Shown piece after piece: positions 47,601 to 56,165 of a DNA stretch of 64,000 bases; within the stretch, counting starts at the first letter, position 1; each line of letters begins with the position of its first letter. The notes beneath the pieces are model-generated. The model worked only from the letters and a program-made list of their open reading frames with translations, was not told where the DNA came from and ran no database searches. The DNA is from HK1 sp965220535. Lineage in GTDB: Bacteria > Pseudomonadota > Gammaproteobacteria > HK1. The position numbers were made by a program, and so were the translations under genes. The stretch lies in the NCBI GenBank assembly GCA_965220535.1, contig OZ244833.1:1488001-1552000 (forward strand), given 5' to 3'.

Positions 47601-48097
47601 GTTATGTTCAGCGTCTCGGTGTCGGAGAGAACGATGGTTGCAGGTAGTCTTAGCGGGTTGACTTTGGTTAAACCGGTTTGCCCGCAACGGCTAATGGTGA
47701 CGGAGTCGCAACCTTGAAAACCGGCAGCGGTTTGCAGCGTATCGGAACTATATTCAATACAAACTGTAGCAGGATTTCCTATGCCAATAAGATCGTCAGG
47801 TATCTTATCAGAAGCATTTATCGGGTCGCATGATAGATTGGAATTATGCATTCCTTTTACATCAATGTTGTTTTCGCAGGTATTCTCTAAGAAAATTGAG
47901 TTACCCGTTAGATCGTCTCTTTCTACTACACACACATGTGCAGGCGTCGTCTGCGCAGAGACGGAAGGGGTATAGAGAATCGATAGCGCTGCGAAAATAG
48001 GCAAGATTGCCCCAACGCTTCTAGCGAGGGACTCATAAAGAGGGATTTGGCGCTCGACGCCTGATGTTTCGGTGGTGACGGACTTCATCGGTTTCAT
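44645..48097 (-). CDS. Giant secreted Calx-beta-like repeat protein B
   Basis: 1150 residues from ATG 48097; ATG 48088 (MKSVTTE) has AAAGGA 8 nt upstream and is the better internal start. The signal sequence core ILPIFAALSILYTPSVSAQ is preceded by a long n-region. An N-terminal domain with six cysteines follows (about residues 50-150), nearly identical in C and D. Then come about seven Calx-beta-like repeats with EGGSANLSVSLS and TLSASGG segments and acidic ends, and two C-terminal cysteine modules ending LVNNSA. The frame is open back to the 17-C tract. The SD-ATG ahead of the tract (48287) is one base out of frame. Terminates at a strong hairpin. Confidence 0.85.
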   Translation of the reverse strand: MKPMKSVTTETSGVERQIPLYESLARSVGAILPIFAALSILYTPSVSAQTTPAHVCVVERDDLTGNSIFLENTCENNIDVKGMHNSNLSCDPINASDKIPDDLIGIGNPATVCIEYSSDTLQTAAGFQGCDSVTISRCGQTGLTKVNPLRLPATIVLSDTETLNITEGDSKNFSVSLSRAPSADVTVSLTETSHDITLDKTSLTFTAGSNGDWSTPQTITVNTVEDDDAVDETATITLSASGYSNVTKSVAIDDDDDPAIEVNPASLTITEGGQATFQVKLATEPSANIRVTFGSSDESLVDYDTDPNSAGDQDFLVFGASQKAWDQYQTVTISAVHDNDTDHESVTIRATGNPFSSAEEYRSKTASVAVTITDDDKPSGTIQVTPAGTLPVNEGSSANLSVSLSTAPNADVTVSLAKTNSDITLDKTSLTFTTSNWNRTQTITVNAAQDADTTNDSGTITLTASGGINAPQVTKAVSVTDTTSPPGTIQVTPSDTLSVNEGGSANLSVSLSTAPSADVTVSLAKTNDDIRLDKTSLTFTTANFGDAQTVSVSAVEDDDTADDSDTITLSASGGIDAPDVTKAVAVTDNDVVPLGTIQVIQSGPLNIAEGGSGTFRVRLSTAPNADVTISLSKTNDDISLNPTSLTFTTANFGDAQSVSVTAAEDDDTANDSDTITLSASGGIAAPYVTKAVVVADNDAPSGTIQVTPSGALNIAEGGSAKLSVRLSTAPNANVTISLSKTNDDIRLDKTSLTFTASDYSAQSVSVTAAEDDDATDDSDTITFTASGGITAPSVTKAVAVVDNDTSLPPPPTNPYDGTLTITPDGDITLDEAGDMTIAIALSKRPIVDVPVLISKTSYAPNIGFSRASMVFTPEDWNEAQTLRVSAHEDADKDDSVHTIAFDFAGKRILRKAIVRDNDKETLKTQALALPPPSSGDSVNIRVQCKQQTPCAVALDCTAQTTGEVFEGRLPEPVPAWGAVSLSSRDIQAYTGGESWAGKGRLGCALRSSANIGSQVWTRSGNGVLVNNSAMIRSVPEGDIHRADIESIPSPDASDESNIRIRCNSNIEDCLETSFVCYSDEGRRYAWELGSIERLRTRHLQSEELASGIGYRWEGLGLACEIRSGARFTAQVLTRTGGGGALVNNSATGVR

Positions 48098-48257
48098 CCT
48101 TTTTCTGAATGGTTCACGAGTATTCGTCGAGTTCGGTTCGCAAAAGCGCTTCGACTGAGGTGCAGGGGACTCGCGACAAACGCCCGAGCGCCCTTTGCAA
48201 AGGCTCCGGGAAATGTTCGGTCGGAAAGACGAGTTCGTCGTTCGGTGCCTAATTTTC

Positions 48258-48274
48258 GGGGGGGGGGGGGGGGG
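48258..48274 (-). repeat. Poly-C tract (17 C on the coding strand) of gene B
   Basis: 17 G on the plus strand, flanked on the coding strand by agtagccatac and gaaaattaggc, as for gene D's 14-C tract. From ATG 48287 the reading is M-S-S-H-T, five prolines, E-N, stop (TAG). With 16 or 19 C it would read on without a stop into gene B. Confidence 0.95.
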
Positions 48275-48284
48275 TATGGCTACT

Positions 48285-48299
48285 CATCTTTTCGACTCC
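48285..48299 (-). promoter_or_regulatory. Upstream SD and ATG start of gene B
   Basis: GGAG (48296-48299) stands 8 nt before ATG (48285-48287), the ideal spacing, and the ATG is 10 nt before the C tract. The same arrangement occurs at gene D. Confidence 0.75.
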
Positions 48300-48439
48300 A
48301 AAAAGGGCATCGCCGAAGTCGGTTCCGGGAGCATATTCGCATCAAGGGGGCATTCGAATCGGAGGCAAAACCGAAGCCCGCCTTGCCGGATTCGAAGATC
48401 GTTTTTCGGAGCCGCTCCGACATCCTCCATGACAAGGAT

Positions 48440-48468
48440 AATATAGACTTTCCGGGTTCTAAAATCAA
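48440..48468 (-). promoter_or_regulatory. Putative promoter of gene B
   Basis: On the minus strand TTGATT (48463-48468), a 17-bp spacer and TATATT (48440-48445). It lies about 150 bp ahead of the SD-ATG, so the poly-C tract is inside the transcript. A near copy is present at gene D. Confidence 0.6.
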
Positions 48469-48779
48469 GCCCCGAAGGATGCGAGCGGGGGGCGGCATCC
48501 TAACGCGAAAAAGGCTTGGACGGACCCTCGGTTCGGTTCGGATCGAGATGATTGCCGCAGCATTGAAGCCCGATGTCCCGATATCGGCGAAATCGCCGAC
48601 AGAGCATGCCAAAAAACGAGGGCGGGGTCTGCCGAAGAGTCGTCGGCGATGCCGGAAAGGCGCGTGGCCCACCCTCTTTCTCGCGTCGCGAAAAACCCGA
48701 ATGGCCATGCGGCAGCAGGGCCAAGACGGTTGCCGGCAATTCTATGGAGGCACTGCCCGAAGCGCCGCCGGATCAATCG

Positions 48780-49244
48780 CTAAGCACCGCCTTCGACCAA
48801 AGTGCCCCCGACGGTCAGCCCATCGATGCGCATCGTGGGTTGGCCCACCCCGACCGGCACCCACTGCCCTGCCTTGCCGCAATTGCCGATTCCGTCGTCG
48901 AGTCGTAGATCGTTGCCGACCATGCTGACCCGAGTCAGCACCTCCGGGCCGTTGCCGATCAATGTCGCCCCCTTGACCGGGCGGGTAATCCTTCCGCCCT
49001 CGATCAAATAGGCCTCGGTGGCGGCGAAAACGAACTTGCCGGAGGTGATATCCACCTGCCCGCCGCCGAACTGCACCGCGTAAAGCCCTTTGTCCACCGA
49101 TTCGATGATCTCCCCCGGTTCGCGATCCCCGGCCAGCATATAGGTATTGGTCATCCGCGGCATCGGCTGATGGGCGTAGGACTCGCGGCGTCCGTTGCCG
49201 GTCGCGGCGGTACCGGTCAAACGGGCATTGAGTTTGTCTTGCAT
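48780..49244 (-). pseudogene. tldD: tldD 3' fragment (duplicated)
   Basis: Encodes about 150 residues identical to the C-terminal third of the intact TldD (56495-57967), from MQDKLNARLTG to TVGGTLVE, then diverges into an early TAG. It lacks the N-terminal two thirds including the HExxxH metal site, so it cannot be an active protease. It is a passenger in the inverted duplication, joined to repeat R1 at 49244. Confidence 0.93.
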
Positions 49245-49412
49245 CGTGCTGCCAATCCGTGCATCGATCGGATCCGATGGCTTCGGGGTCGGGGATGCGG
49301 CGGCCGGCGGTGGCTCGCCGAACGGTACCCGCATCGATTCATTACCGATTCATTACCGATTCATTACCGATTCATACACGGGCAAAGCGTCTGCTTCGGA
49401 TCATCGCAAACG
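49244..49412. repeat. Cassette repeat R1, copy 2
   Basis: Same block order as 43265-43450. It contains a 12-bp minisatellite (gattcattacc three times plus a partial, 49322-49375) where copy 1 has gattaattacc. Its first base abuts the truncated tldD copy, suggesting the duplication broke at R1. Confidence 0.85.
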
Positions 49413-49439
49413 ATCACCTTGTTCGTCGTCGAGTCATCG

Positions 49440-49753
49440 TCAAGTCCTCGTCAAGACATCGAGTCGTCGTTGACCGGTTCCGTCACCGGTGCGGGTCGCT
49501 ATCCGCGGTGGCCAATCTGGCGGGCAATCGAGTGGCGAGCCGGGGTTTTAAACGAATATCGGGGGCAAGACCCAAAGCCTTGCCCCCGATGCCCTATTCC
49601 TTTGGCGAGCCCTTTCTTTGGCGAGCCCTCGGCCAACGCTTCCGATGGCAGCGGGCTTGCCGTCAGGCGCTTTTTCCCGCTGTCCCGGCTGTCCCGTTAG
49701 CCCCGGCAACAAACGCATTCGCCGGCGACATCGATGCCATCCTTCTTATTCCC
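49440..49753. repeat. Cassette repeat R2, copy 2
   Basis: Near-identical to 44359-44644, with a small internal duplication (ggcgagccctttctttggcgagccctcgg). It follows R1 directly, whereas in copy 1 about 0.9 kb of decayed ORFs separates R1 and R2. Confidence 0.9.
49558..49590 (-). terminator. Terminator of gene C
   Basis: The same perfect 12-bp hairpin as after gene B, about 164 bp after the gene C stop, followed on the minus strand by attcgttt. Confidence 0.88.
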
Positions 49754-52700
49754 TTATCGCACACCCGTCGCGCTGTTGTTGACCAAAGCCCCGCCACCGC
49801 CGGTGCGGGTCAACACCTGCGCCGTGAAACGACCCTTCGAGCGAATCTCGCACGCCAGACCCAAACCCTCCCAGCGATAGCCGATGCCGCTTGCGAGCTC
49901 TTCCGATTGCAGATGCCTCGTCGTCAGGCGCTCGATGCTTCCCAACTCCCAATCGTATCTCCGGCCCTCGTCCGAATAGCACACGAAGGAAGTCTCGAGG
50001 CAATCTTGGATCCCCGAATTGCAGCGAATCCGGATATTCGATTCGTCGGAGGCATCGGGCGAGGGAATCGATTCGATATCCGCTCGGTAGACCATTCCTT
50101 CCTCCCCTTCGGGGGCGCTTCGAATCAGTGCGCTGTTGTTGACCAGCACCCCGTCCCCCGAACGCGTCCACACCTGCGAACTGATCGTTTGGCTGCTGCG
50201 AAGGGCGCATCCCAACCGACCCTTGCCCGACCAAGACTTCCCGCCGGTATAGTCTTGGATATCCCTCGAAGAAAGAGAAACATCCCCCCAAGCGGGGATA
50301 GGCGCGGGCAGATAGCCTTCGAAGACTTCCCCGTCCGTTTGGGCGGTGCAATCCAATGCCACGGTGCACGGGGAATCCTGCCTGCACGAAATCCGAACGC
50401 TCACTGCATCCCCCGAAATCGCCGGCGGAATGGCGAGGGCGTAGGTTTTGAGCGTCTCCTTGTCGTCGTCTCTGACGATGACCGTTCGGAGGAGTCTTCT
50501 GCCCGCGAACTCGAAGGAAATGGTGTGGACGCTATCATTCTTGTCGGCGTCTTCGTGGGCCACGACCTTAATGGATTGACCCTCGTTCCAGTTCGTCGGG
50601 GTGAAAACCATCGATTCGGGAGAGAAGCCGATTCCGAGGGTTTGCGAAGTCTTCTCGATAAAAACCGATACATTCTCATCCGGTTGGGAGCCTAAGCGAA
50701 CGTCGATGCTCCCTTCCCCTCCCTCGGCAACAACGAGCCCGCCTGCAGGGGTGATGACAAGCGCTCCGTCATAGACATAACCGGGCGGCGGGGGCGAGGG
50801 TTTGTCGTTGTCGACGATGCGGACTTCCTTCATCGCCGCCGGCGCATCGATCCCTCCCGAGGCTCTAAGCGTGACGACAGCGCTTTCGTCGGTCTCGTCG
50901 TCATCTTGAGCCACGGACAAAACGAGCAATCGCACGTCCGAATGGTCGGAGGGGGTGAAGATCAAGAAAGGCGGGGAGATGGACACATCGGGGTTGTCGC
51001 TCGACAGGGAAAGCGTCACATCCGCACCCGGTACAGCCGAGAGACTGACACCGAAGCCCCGCGAACTCCCTTCGTCGATCGTCAACGGCCCCGCCGGGGA
51101 AAGAACGATGCTCCCCGCCGGCGCGCTGCCCTCGTCGTCGATGACGGAAACCGACTTCGAGGCATTCGGAGCGTCGATCCCGCCCGAGGCGGCAAACGTG
51201 ATCCTATCGGAGTCGTTCGTCGTATCGCCATCGTGTCGCGCCGACACGGTGACCGCTTGCGCGTTGGAATAGTTCGACGAAGTGAAGGTCAAAGAGGCCG
51301 GCGAAAGAGTGATATCGGCATTCGACTTCGAAAGAGAGACCGTCACATCCGAAATCGGGGCGACACTGAGACTGATATCGAGGCGCCCGGAACCGCCCTC
51401 GTCGATGCTCAGCCTGCCCGTCGGGGAAACCTGAATCCTCCCCGGAGGGGCGGAAACATTGCCGCTGTCGATGATGTAGACATAGTACGTCACCGAGGGC
51501 GCTTCGATCCCGCCCGCAGCGGTCAGGGTGATCGTGTCGGTGTCGTCCAGCACACCGGCATTCGCGTCGACGGTGACGCTGACATCCTGCCCGGTTGCAT
51601 AAGTCGTGGAGGTAAAGGTCAGCGATGTCGGCGAGAGGGTCACATACTTGTTCGTATTCTCAAGAGTGACGGTCACGTCCGAACTCGGGGCGGAGCTGAG
51701 GTTGACCTCGAAACTATCCGAACCGCCTTTGAAGACCGAGAGCGCTACCGCAGGGGAAAGAACGATGCTTCCCGGGGAAGCCTCGTCGGAATCGATGACG
51801 GAAATCTGTTTCGTCACGATGGGGGCGATGATCCCGCCCGTAGCGGTGAGGGTGATCGTACCGGAGTCGTCCTGCGCATCGGCGTCATAAGCAGAGATGA
51901 CGCTAACTGTTCGTCGGGTCCTCCAGTTCTGCGTGGTAAAGGTCAGCGAAGTCTCGGAAACGGTGATATCCGAGTTGCCCGTCACCGCAAGCAAGACCCT
52001 CACGTCGGCATTCGGTGCGGCGCTGAGGCTGACGTCGAAAGTCCCCGAGCGCCCTTCGTTGATCGACTGCGTGCCCGCAGGGGTGACTTGAATCGTTCCC
52101 GAAGGGGTGTCGTCGTCGGCAATGGAGACCGCCTTCGTCAACGAAGGAGCGACGATCCCGCCCGAAGCGGTGAGGGTAATCGTGTCGGATTCGTGCGCGC
52201 TGTCGTCATCTTGGGCGACTGCGACGGTGACCGTTTTTCCGGTTCCATAGTCCGACGTGTCAAAACTCAGCGATGCCGGAGTAAGGGTGACATCCGCATT
52301 CAACTTCGAAAGAGAAACCGTCACAGCCGCGTTCGGCGCGGCGCTAAGGCTGACCGAGAAAGTCTTCGAGCCGCCCTCGTCGATTTCCAGCGTTCCTGCA
52401 GGATCCAAGACGATGGTCCCGGCAACTTCGTCGTCGTTCACCGAGACCGACCTCGTCACGTTCGGAGCGATGATCCCGCCCGAGGCTGCGATCGTGATGA
52501 CGCCGACCTCGTCGTTGGCGTCATCGTCGTGGGCGGCGAGGACGGTGACGGTTCGAGGGTTTCGATAGTTTTCGGCATCGAAGGTCAGCGAGGGTTCGTC
52601 GAGGCTGATATCGCTATTGGAACTCGAAAGGCGCAGGGTGGTCGTTCCGCTCGGGGCCGCCGAGAGCCTGACAGTGAAGGTCTCCGAGCCGCCCTCGTCG

Positions 52701-54358
52701 ACGGTCAGTATTGCCGTGGAATCCAAGACGATGGTTCCCGAAGGAGTGCCGTTGTCGGTAACGGAGACCGATTTCGTCACATCGTCGGCATCGATGCCGC
52801 CCGTGGCAGAAAGGGTGATGGTGTCGGAATCGTTCGTGGTGTCGGCGTCCACGGCGGCGTTGACCGTCACCCTTTGTGGCCGGTTCCAGTTGCCGCCGCT
52901 GCCGGCAGTGAAAGTCAGCGAGGTCGGGGAAAGGGTGATATCGTCGTTCGTCTTCGACAGAGAGACCCTCACGTCGGCTTTCGGTGCGGCGCTGAGGCTG
53001 ACGTCGAAAGTCCCCGAGCTCCCTTCGTTGACCGACAGCGTGCCCGAAGGGGCGACCTGAATCGTTCCCGACGGATTGTCGTCGTCGGCGATGGAGATAC
53101 TGATACTCTTGGACACACCCTGATAATCCCCGCCTGCGCCGACTGCGGTGATGGTGAAGGATTCGTCGTCCGTATCAGCGTCATGGGTCGCGGAAACGCT
53201 CACCGTCTGATACGCATCCCATGCCTTCGTCTGGCCGGATCGATTGAAAGTCAGCGAGTTCTGGTTGCCCGCCGTGTTCGGGTCGGTATCGAGGGAAATA
53301 CGCGAGTCCGTCCCTCCGGTCATGTTGATCGTGACATTCGCCGATGGCTGGTACTGCAGTTTCACTCGGAAGGTGAGGGCTTGTCCGCCTTCGGTCAGGG
53401 ACAAGGAGACGGGGGTCACGTCGAGCGCCGGGGAATCGTTATCGGTGATGGTGACCGATTTCGTCGCATTGGTATATCCCGTGGCGGACAGGGTGATGGT
53501 GGCGGAGTCGTTGACGGCGTCGTCGTCATCGGCGACGTTGACGGTGACCCTTTGTTCGATTCTATAGTTCGACGTGTTGAATCTCAGCGGGGTCGGGGTA
53601 AGGGTCACGTCCGCATTCGTACTCGCAAGAGAGACCGTCACGTTTCCACTCGGGGCTCTGCCGAGACTGACCGAGAAATTCCCCGAATCGCCCTCTGTTA
53701 TGTTCAGCGTCTCGGTGTCGGAGAGAACGATGGTTGCAGGTAGTCTTAGCGGGTTGACTTTGGTTAAACCGGTTTGCCCGCAACGGCTAATGGTGACGGA
53801 GTCGCAACCTTGAAAACCGGCAGCGGTTTGCAGCGTATCGGAACTATATTCAATACAAACTGTAGCAGGATTTCCTATGCCAATAAGATCGTCAGGTATC
53901 TTATCAGAAGCATTTATCGGGTCGCATGATATATTGGAATTATGCATTCCTTTTACATCAATGTTGTTTTCGCAGGTATTCTCTAAGAAAATTGAGCTAC
54001 CCGTTAGATCGTCTCTTTCTACTACACACACATGTGCAGGCGTCGTCTGCGCAGAGACGGAAGAGGTATAGAGAATCGATAGTGCTGCGAAAACAGGAAA
54101 GATTGCACAAACGCTTCTGAGGAGTTTGGCGCTCGACACCTGATGTTTCGTTTCGGGGGAGATGGATTTCATCGGTTTCATCCTTTTTCTGAATGGTTCA
54201 CGAGTATTCGTCAAGACCGGTTCGCTAAAGCACTTTGACTGACGGGAGGGGGACTCTCGACAAGTGCCCGAAGGCGTCTTGCAAGTGTCCCGGGAAACGC
54301 TCGATCGGAAAGACGAGCCAGTCGTTCGGCGCCTGATTTTTCGGGGGAAGGTAATCAT
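49754..54358 (-). CDS. Giant secreted Calx-beta-like repeat protein C
   Basis: 1534 residues from ATG 54358, which has AAAGGAG exactly 8 nt upstream. The frame is also open from GTG 54367. Residues 1-75 are a basic leader (begins MITFPRKIRRRTTGSS), then a hydrophobic core AIFPVFAALSILYTSSVSAQ, the six-cysteine N-terminal domain, about ten Calx-beta-like repeats and two C-terminal cysteine modules. The leader is homologous to the leaders of B and D. Here the C tract is only five bases and the start is in frame, so this copy is constitutively readable. An internal start (ATG at MKSISPE with AAAGGA) could also work. Confidence 0.88.
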   Translation of the reverse strand: MITFPRKIRRRTTGSSFRSSVSRDTCKTPSGTCRESPSRQSKCFSEPVLTNTREPFRKRMKPMKSISPETKHQVSSAKLLRSVCAIFPVFAALSILYTSSVSAQTTPAHVCVVERDDLTGSSIFLENTCENNIDVKGMHNSNISCDPINASDKIPDDLIGIGNPATVCIEYSSDTLQTAAGFQGCDSVTISRCGQTGLTKVNPLRLPATIVLSDTETLNITEGDSGNFSVSLGRAPSGNVTVSLASTNADVTLTPTPLRFNTSNYRIEQRVTVNVADDDDAVNDSATITLSATGYTNATKSVTITDNDSPALDVTPVSLSLTEGGQALTFRVKLQYQPSANVTINMTGGTDSRISLDTDPNTAGNQNSLTFNRSGQTKAWDAYQTVSVSATHDADTDDESFTITAVGAGGDYQGVSKSISISIADDDNPSGTIQVAPSGTLSVNEGSSGTFDVSLSAAPKADVRVSLSKTNDDITLSPTSLTFTAGSGGNWNRPQRVTVNAAVDADTTNDSDTITLSATGGIDADDVTKSVSVTDNGTPSGTIVLDSTAILTVDEGGSETFTVRLSAAPSGTTTLRLSSSNSDISLDEPSLTFDAENYRNPRTVTVLAAHDDDANDEVGVITIAASGGIIAPNVTRSVSVNDDEVAGTIVLDPAGTLEIDEGGSKTFSVSLSAAPNAAVTVSLSKLNADVTLTPASLSFDTSDYGTGKTVTVAVAQDDDSAHESDTITLTASGGIVAPSLTKAVSIADDDTPSGTIQVTPAGTQSINEGRSGTFDVSLSAAPNADVRVLLAVTGNSDITVSETSLTFTTQNWRTRRTVSVISAYDADAQDDSGTITLTATGGIIAPIVTKQISVIDSDEASPGSIVLSPAVALSVFKGGSDSFEVNLSSAPSSDVTVTLENTNKYVTLSPTSLTFTSTTYATGQDVSVTVDANAGVLDDTDTITLTAAGGIEAPSVTYYVYIIDSGNVSAPPGRIQVSPTGRLSIDEGGSGRLDISLSVAPISDVTVSLSKSNADITLSPASLTFTSSNYSNAQAVTVSARHDGDTTNDSDRITFAASGGIDAPNASKSVSVIDDEGSAPAGSIVLSPAGPLTIDEGSSRGFGVSLSAVPGADVTLSLSSDNPDVSISPPFLIFTPSDHSDVRLLVLSVAQDDDETDESAVVTLRASGGIDAPAAMKEVRIVDNDKPSPPPPGYVYDGALVITPAGGLVVAEGGEGSIDVRLGSQPDENVSVFIEKTSQTLGIGFSPESMVFTPTNWNEGQSIKVVAHEDADKNDSVHTISFEFAGRRLLRTVIVRDDDKETLKTYALAIPPAISGDAVSVRISCRQDSPCTVALDCTAQTDGEVFEGYLPAPIPAWGDVSLSSRDIQDYTGGKSWSGKGRLGCALRSSQTISSQVWTRSGDGVLVNNSALIRSAPEGEEGMVYRADIESIPSPDASDESNIRIRCNSGIQDCLETSFVCYSDEGRRYDWELGSIERLTTRHLQSEELASGIGYRWEGLGLACEIRSKGRFTAQVLTRTGGGGALVNNSATGVR

Positions 54359-54373
54359 TGTCGTCACTCCTTT
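54343..54373 (-). promoter_or_regulatory. Gene C start region with collapsed C tract
   Basis: Coding strand: AAAGGAG, 8 nt, ATG, then ATTACCTT and five C (54343-54347). It corresponds to GTGATAACTACC plus C16 at gene A and CATACC plus the C tract at B and D. It shows what the locked in-frame version of the switch looks like. Confidence 0.8.
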
Positions 54374-54851
54374 ACAGATCGTCGAGGGTCGAAGCGAGTT
54401 GCCTCCCTTCGGCCAAGGTGTAGCCTGATTCCTCCCCTGCGATAGATGGTGTTTTTCTTCTCTTTTTCAACATTGCCTTGCCACCAAGGCGAGGAAATAT
54501 CGATATCGACTTGCGTATCAAGAGATCCTCTTCCCGTGCCCTTCAAGCACGATACCGGCCACCTCGGACGAATTTCCTTGACCGGCCTCCCCCTGATCTT
54601 TTCGGAAGTTTATGATCGCTTCGACTATATCAAAATCCGAGCCATTGCGCAAGAGGGTGCATATCGCTTCCGAACGCCGGAGGCGGACACGACGATCACT
54701 CGAAAATCATTTCCTTCGCCGCGGCCCGTTTTCGCCGGCAGGAGGGAGCGCTTAAGGTTGCATTCGTTTTCGAGACGACGAGGGTGCACATCGACTCGCA
54801 TACCCCTCGCGCACCCTCGGTATCGAAGGACTCGTGCGCTAAACGCCCTCG
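54374..54851. other. Region upstream of gene C, downstream of hom
   Basis: About 480 bp with no recognised gene. The minus-strand promoter of gene C must be here, since hom ends at 54852 on the same strand; it has no similarity to the B/D promoter region that I can see. Confidence 0.5.
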
Positions 54852-56165
54852 TCAATCGTCCAAGCGCTCCATACGGATGGAGGTCAAATTCCCTTCGATC
54901 ACCGGCAAGGCTTCCACTTTTGCCACCGCCGCACGCATTCGTCCCTCGTGGACGCGGTGGGTGAGCATCACGAGTTTTGCAAGGGACGCCCCCTTGGGCG
55001 GCTCCGGTTGCACCACCGCTTCGATGCTGATCCCCGACTCGCCGAGGATCTTCGCGATATCCGCCAATACCCCGGGGCGATCCGAAGCCAGCATCTTCAG
55101 GTAGAAGGCGGTGCGGGCTTCCTCGACGGGGAGCAGGGGCATCGATGCCAGCGCATCGGGTTGGAATGCGAGGTGGGGAACGCGGTGATTCGGGTCCGTG
55201 GTCAGGGTGCGCACCACGTCCACCAAATCCGCCACCACCGCCGAGGCGGTCGGTTCGGCACCGGCTCCGGCTCCGTAGAGCAGCGTGCGCCCGACGGCAT
55301 CCCCCTTGATCAGCACCGCATTCATCACGTCGTTGACATTGGCGAGCAAGTCGCGCTCCGGCACCAAGGTCGGATGCACCCGCATTTCGACCCCCGCCTC
55401 GCTGCGACGGGCGATGCCCAGATGCTTGATGCGATAGCCGAGTTGCTCGGCATAGCCGATATCCTCGGAGGTGATTTCATCGATGCCCTCGGTATGAACG
55501 CGCGCCAGATCGATCGGCATGCCGAAGGCGATCGCCGCCAAGATCGAGAGTTTATGAGCGGCATCGACACCCTTGATATCGAAACTCGGATCCGCCTCCG
55601 CATAGCCCAGTTCTTGCGCTTCTTTCAGGGCCTCGGCGAAGGAGGCTCCTTTTTCGCGCATCCGGGTCAAGATGAAATTGCTCGTCCCGTTGATGATCCC
55701 CGCCAGCCATTCGATGCGATTGCCGGACAGCCCCTCGCGCAGGCTTTTGATGATCGGAATCCCCCCGGCCACCGCCGCTTCGAAGGCGACCATCACTCCG
55801 CGCTCGCGAGCGGCGCCGAAGATGGCATTGCCGTGGGTGGCGATCAAAGCCTTGTTGGCGCTCACCACATGCTTGCCGTGGTCGATAGCCGTCAGGACCA
55901 GACTGCGGGCGGGTTCGGTGCCCCCGATGAGTTCGACGATCACGTCGATATCGGGGTTGCGCACGACCTCTTCGGGGTCGGTGGTCAACGCGATGCCCTC
56001 GGTCGAGCAGATCCGCCGTCGATTCGTCGAGCGCACCGCGGCCTGTTCGACCACGATGGCGCGACCCGCGCGGCGGGCAATTTCCTCGGCATTGCGCGCA
56101 AGTACATTGACGGTGCCCCCGCCGACCGTTCCCAAACCGAGCAAGCCTATGCGGACCGGTTGCAT
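54852..56165 (-). CDS. hom: Homoserine dehydrogenase
   Basis: Monofunctional enzyme of 437 residues, reducing aspartate semialdehyde to homoserine for threonine and methionine synthesis. The NAD(P) motif GLLGLGTVGGGTVNVL is at the N-terminus. VVSANKALIATHG, AGIINGTSNFILTRM and the active-site LGYAEADPSFDIKGVDAAHKLSILA (Asp/Lys) follow. The C-terminal ACT domain (YLKMLASDRPGVLADIAKILGESGISIEAVVQ) indicates feedback control. thrC is not adjacent. A 10-bp repeat (gtcgtgaagtc) precedes the gene at 56188-56210. Confidence 0.97.
   Translation of the reverse strand: MQPVRIGLLGLGTVGGGTVNVLARNAEEIARRAGRAIVVEQAAVRSTNRRRICSTEGIALTTDPEEVVRNPDIDVIVELIGGTEPARSLVLTAIDHGKHVVSANKALIATHGNAIFGAARERGVMVAFEAAVAGGIPIIKSLREGLSGNRIEWLAGIINGTSNFILTRMREKGASFAEALKEAQELGYAEADPSFDIKGVDAAHKLSILAAIAFGMPIDLARVHTEGIDEITSEDIGYAEQLGYRIKHLGIARRSEAGVEMRVHPTLVPERDLLANVNDVMNAVLIKGDAVGRTLLYGAGAGAEPTASAVVADLVDVVRTLTTDPNHRVPHLAFQPDALASMPLLPVEEARTAFYLKMLASDRPGVLADIAKILGESGISIEAVVQPEPPKGASLAKLVMLTHRVHEGRMRAAVAKVEALPVIEGNLTSIRMERLDD

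Larger units (their letters stand above)
47608..49244 (-). repeat. Inverted duplication, copy at gene B
   Basis: 1637 bp matching 57497-59132 in inverse orientation: 3' third of tldD, about 480 bp of intergenic DNA, promoter, SD-ATG, C tract, leader, signal peptide and six-cysteine domain. Tract length and a few indels are the main differences. The tldD end is abrupt at the ATG of MQDKL; the other end fades at the start of the first Calx-beta repeat. Confidence 0.92.

Noticed and set aside
48280..48708. 142-codon minus-strand frame ahead of gene B
   Set aside because: It overlaps the promoter and tract, lacks family features, and the matching frame near gene D is disrupted.
50906..53743. 945-codon plus-strand frame inside gene C
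   Set aside because: It is the reverse reading of the Calx-beta repeats; it has no signal peptide, SD or domain, and equal shadows occur in A, B and D.
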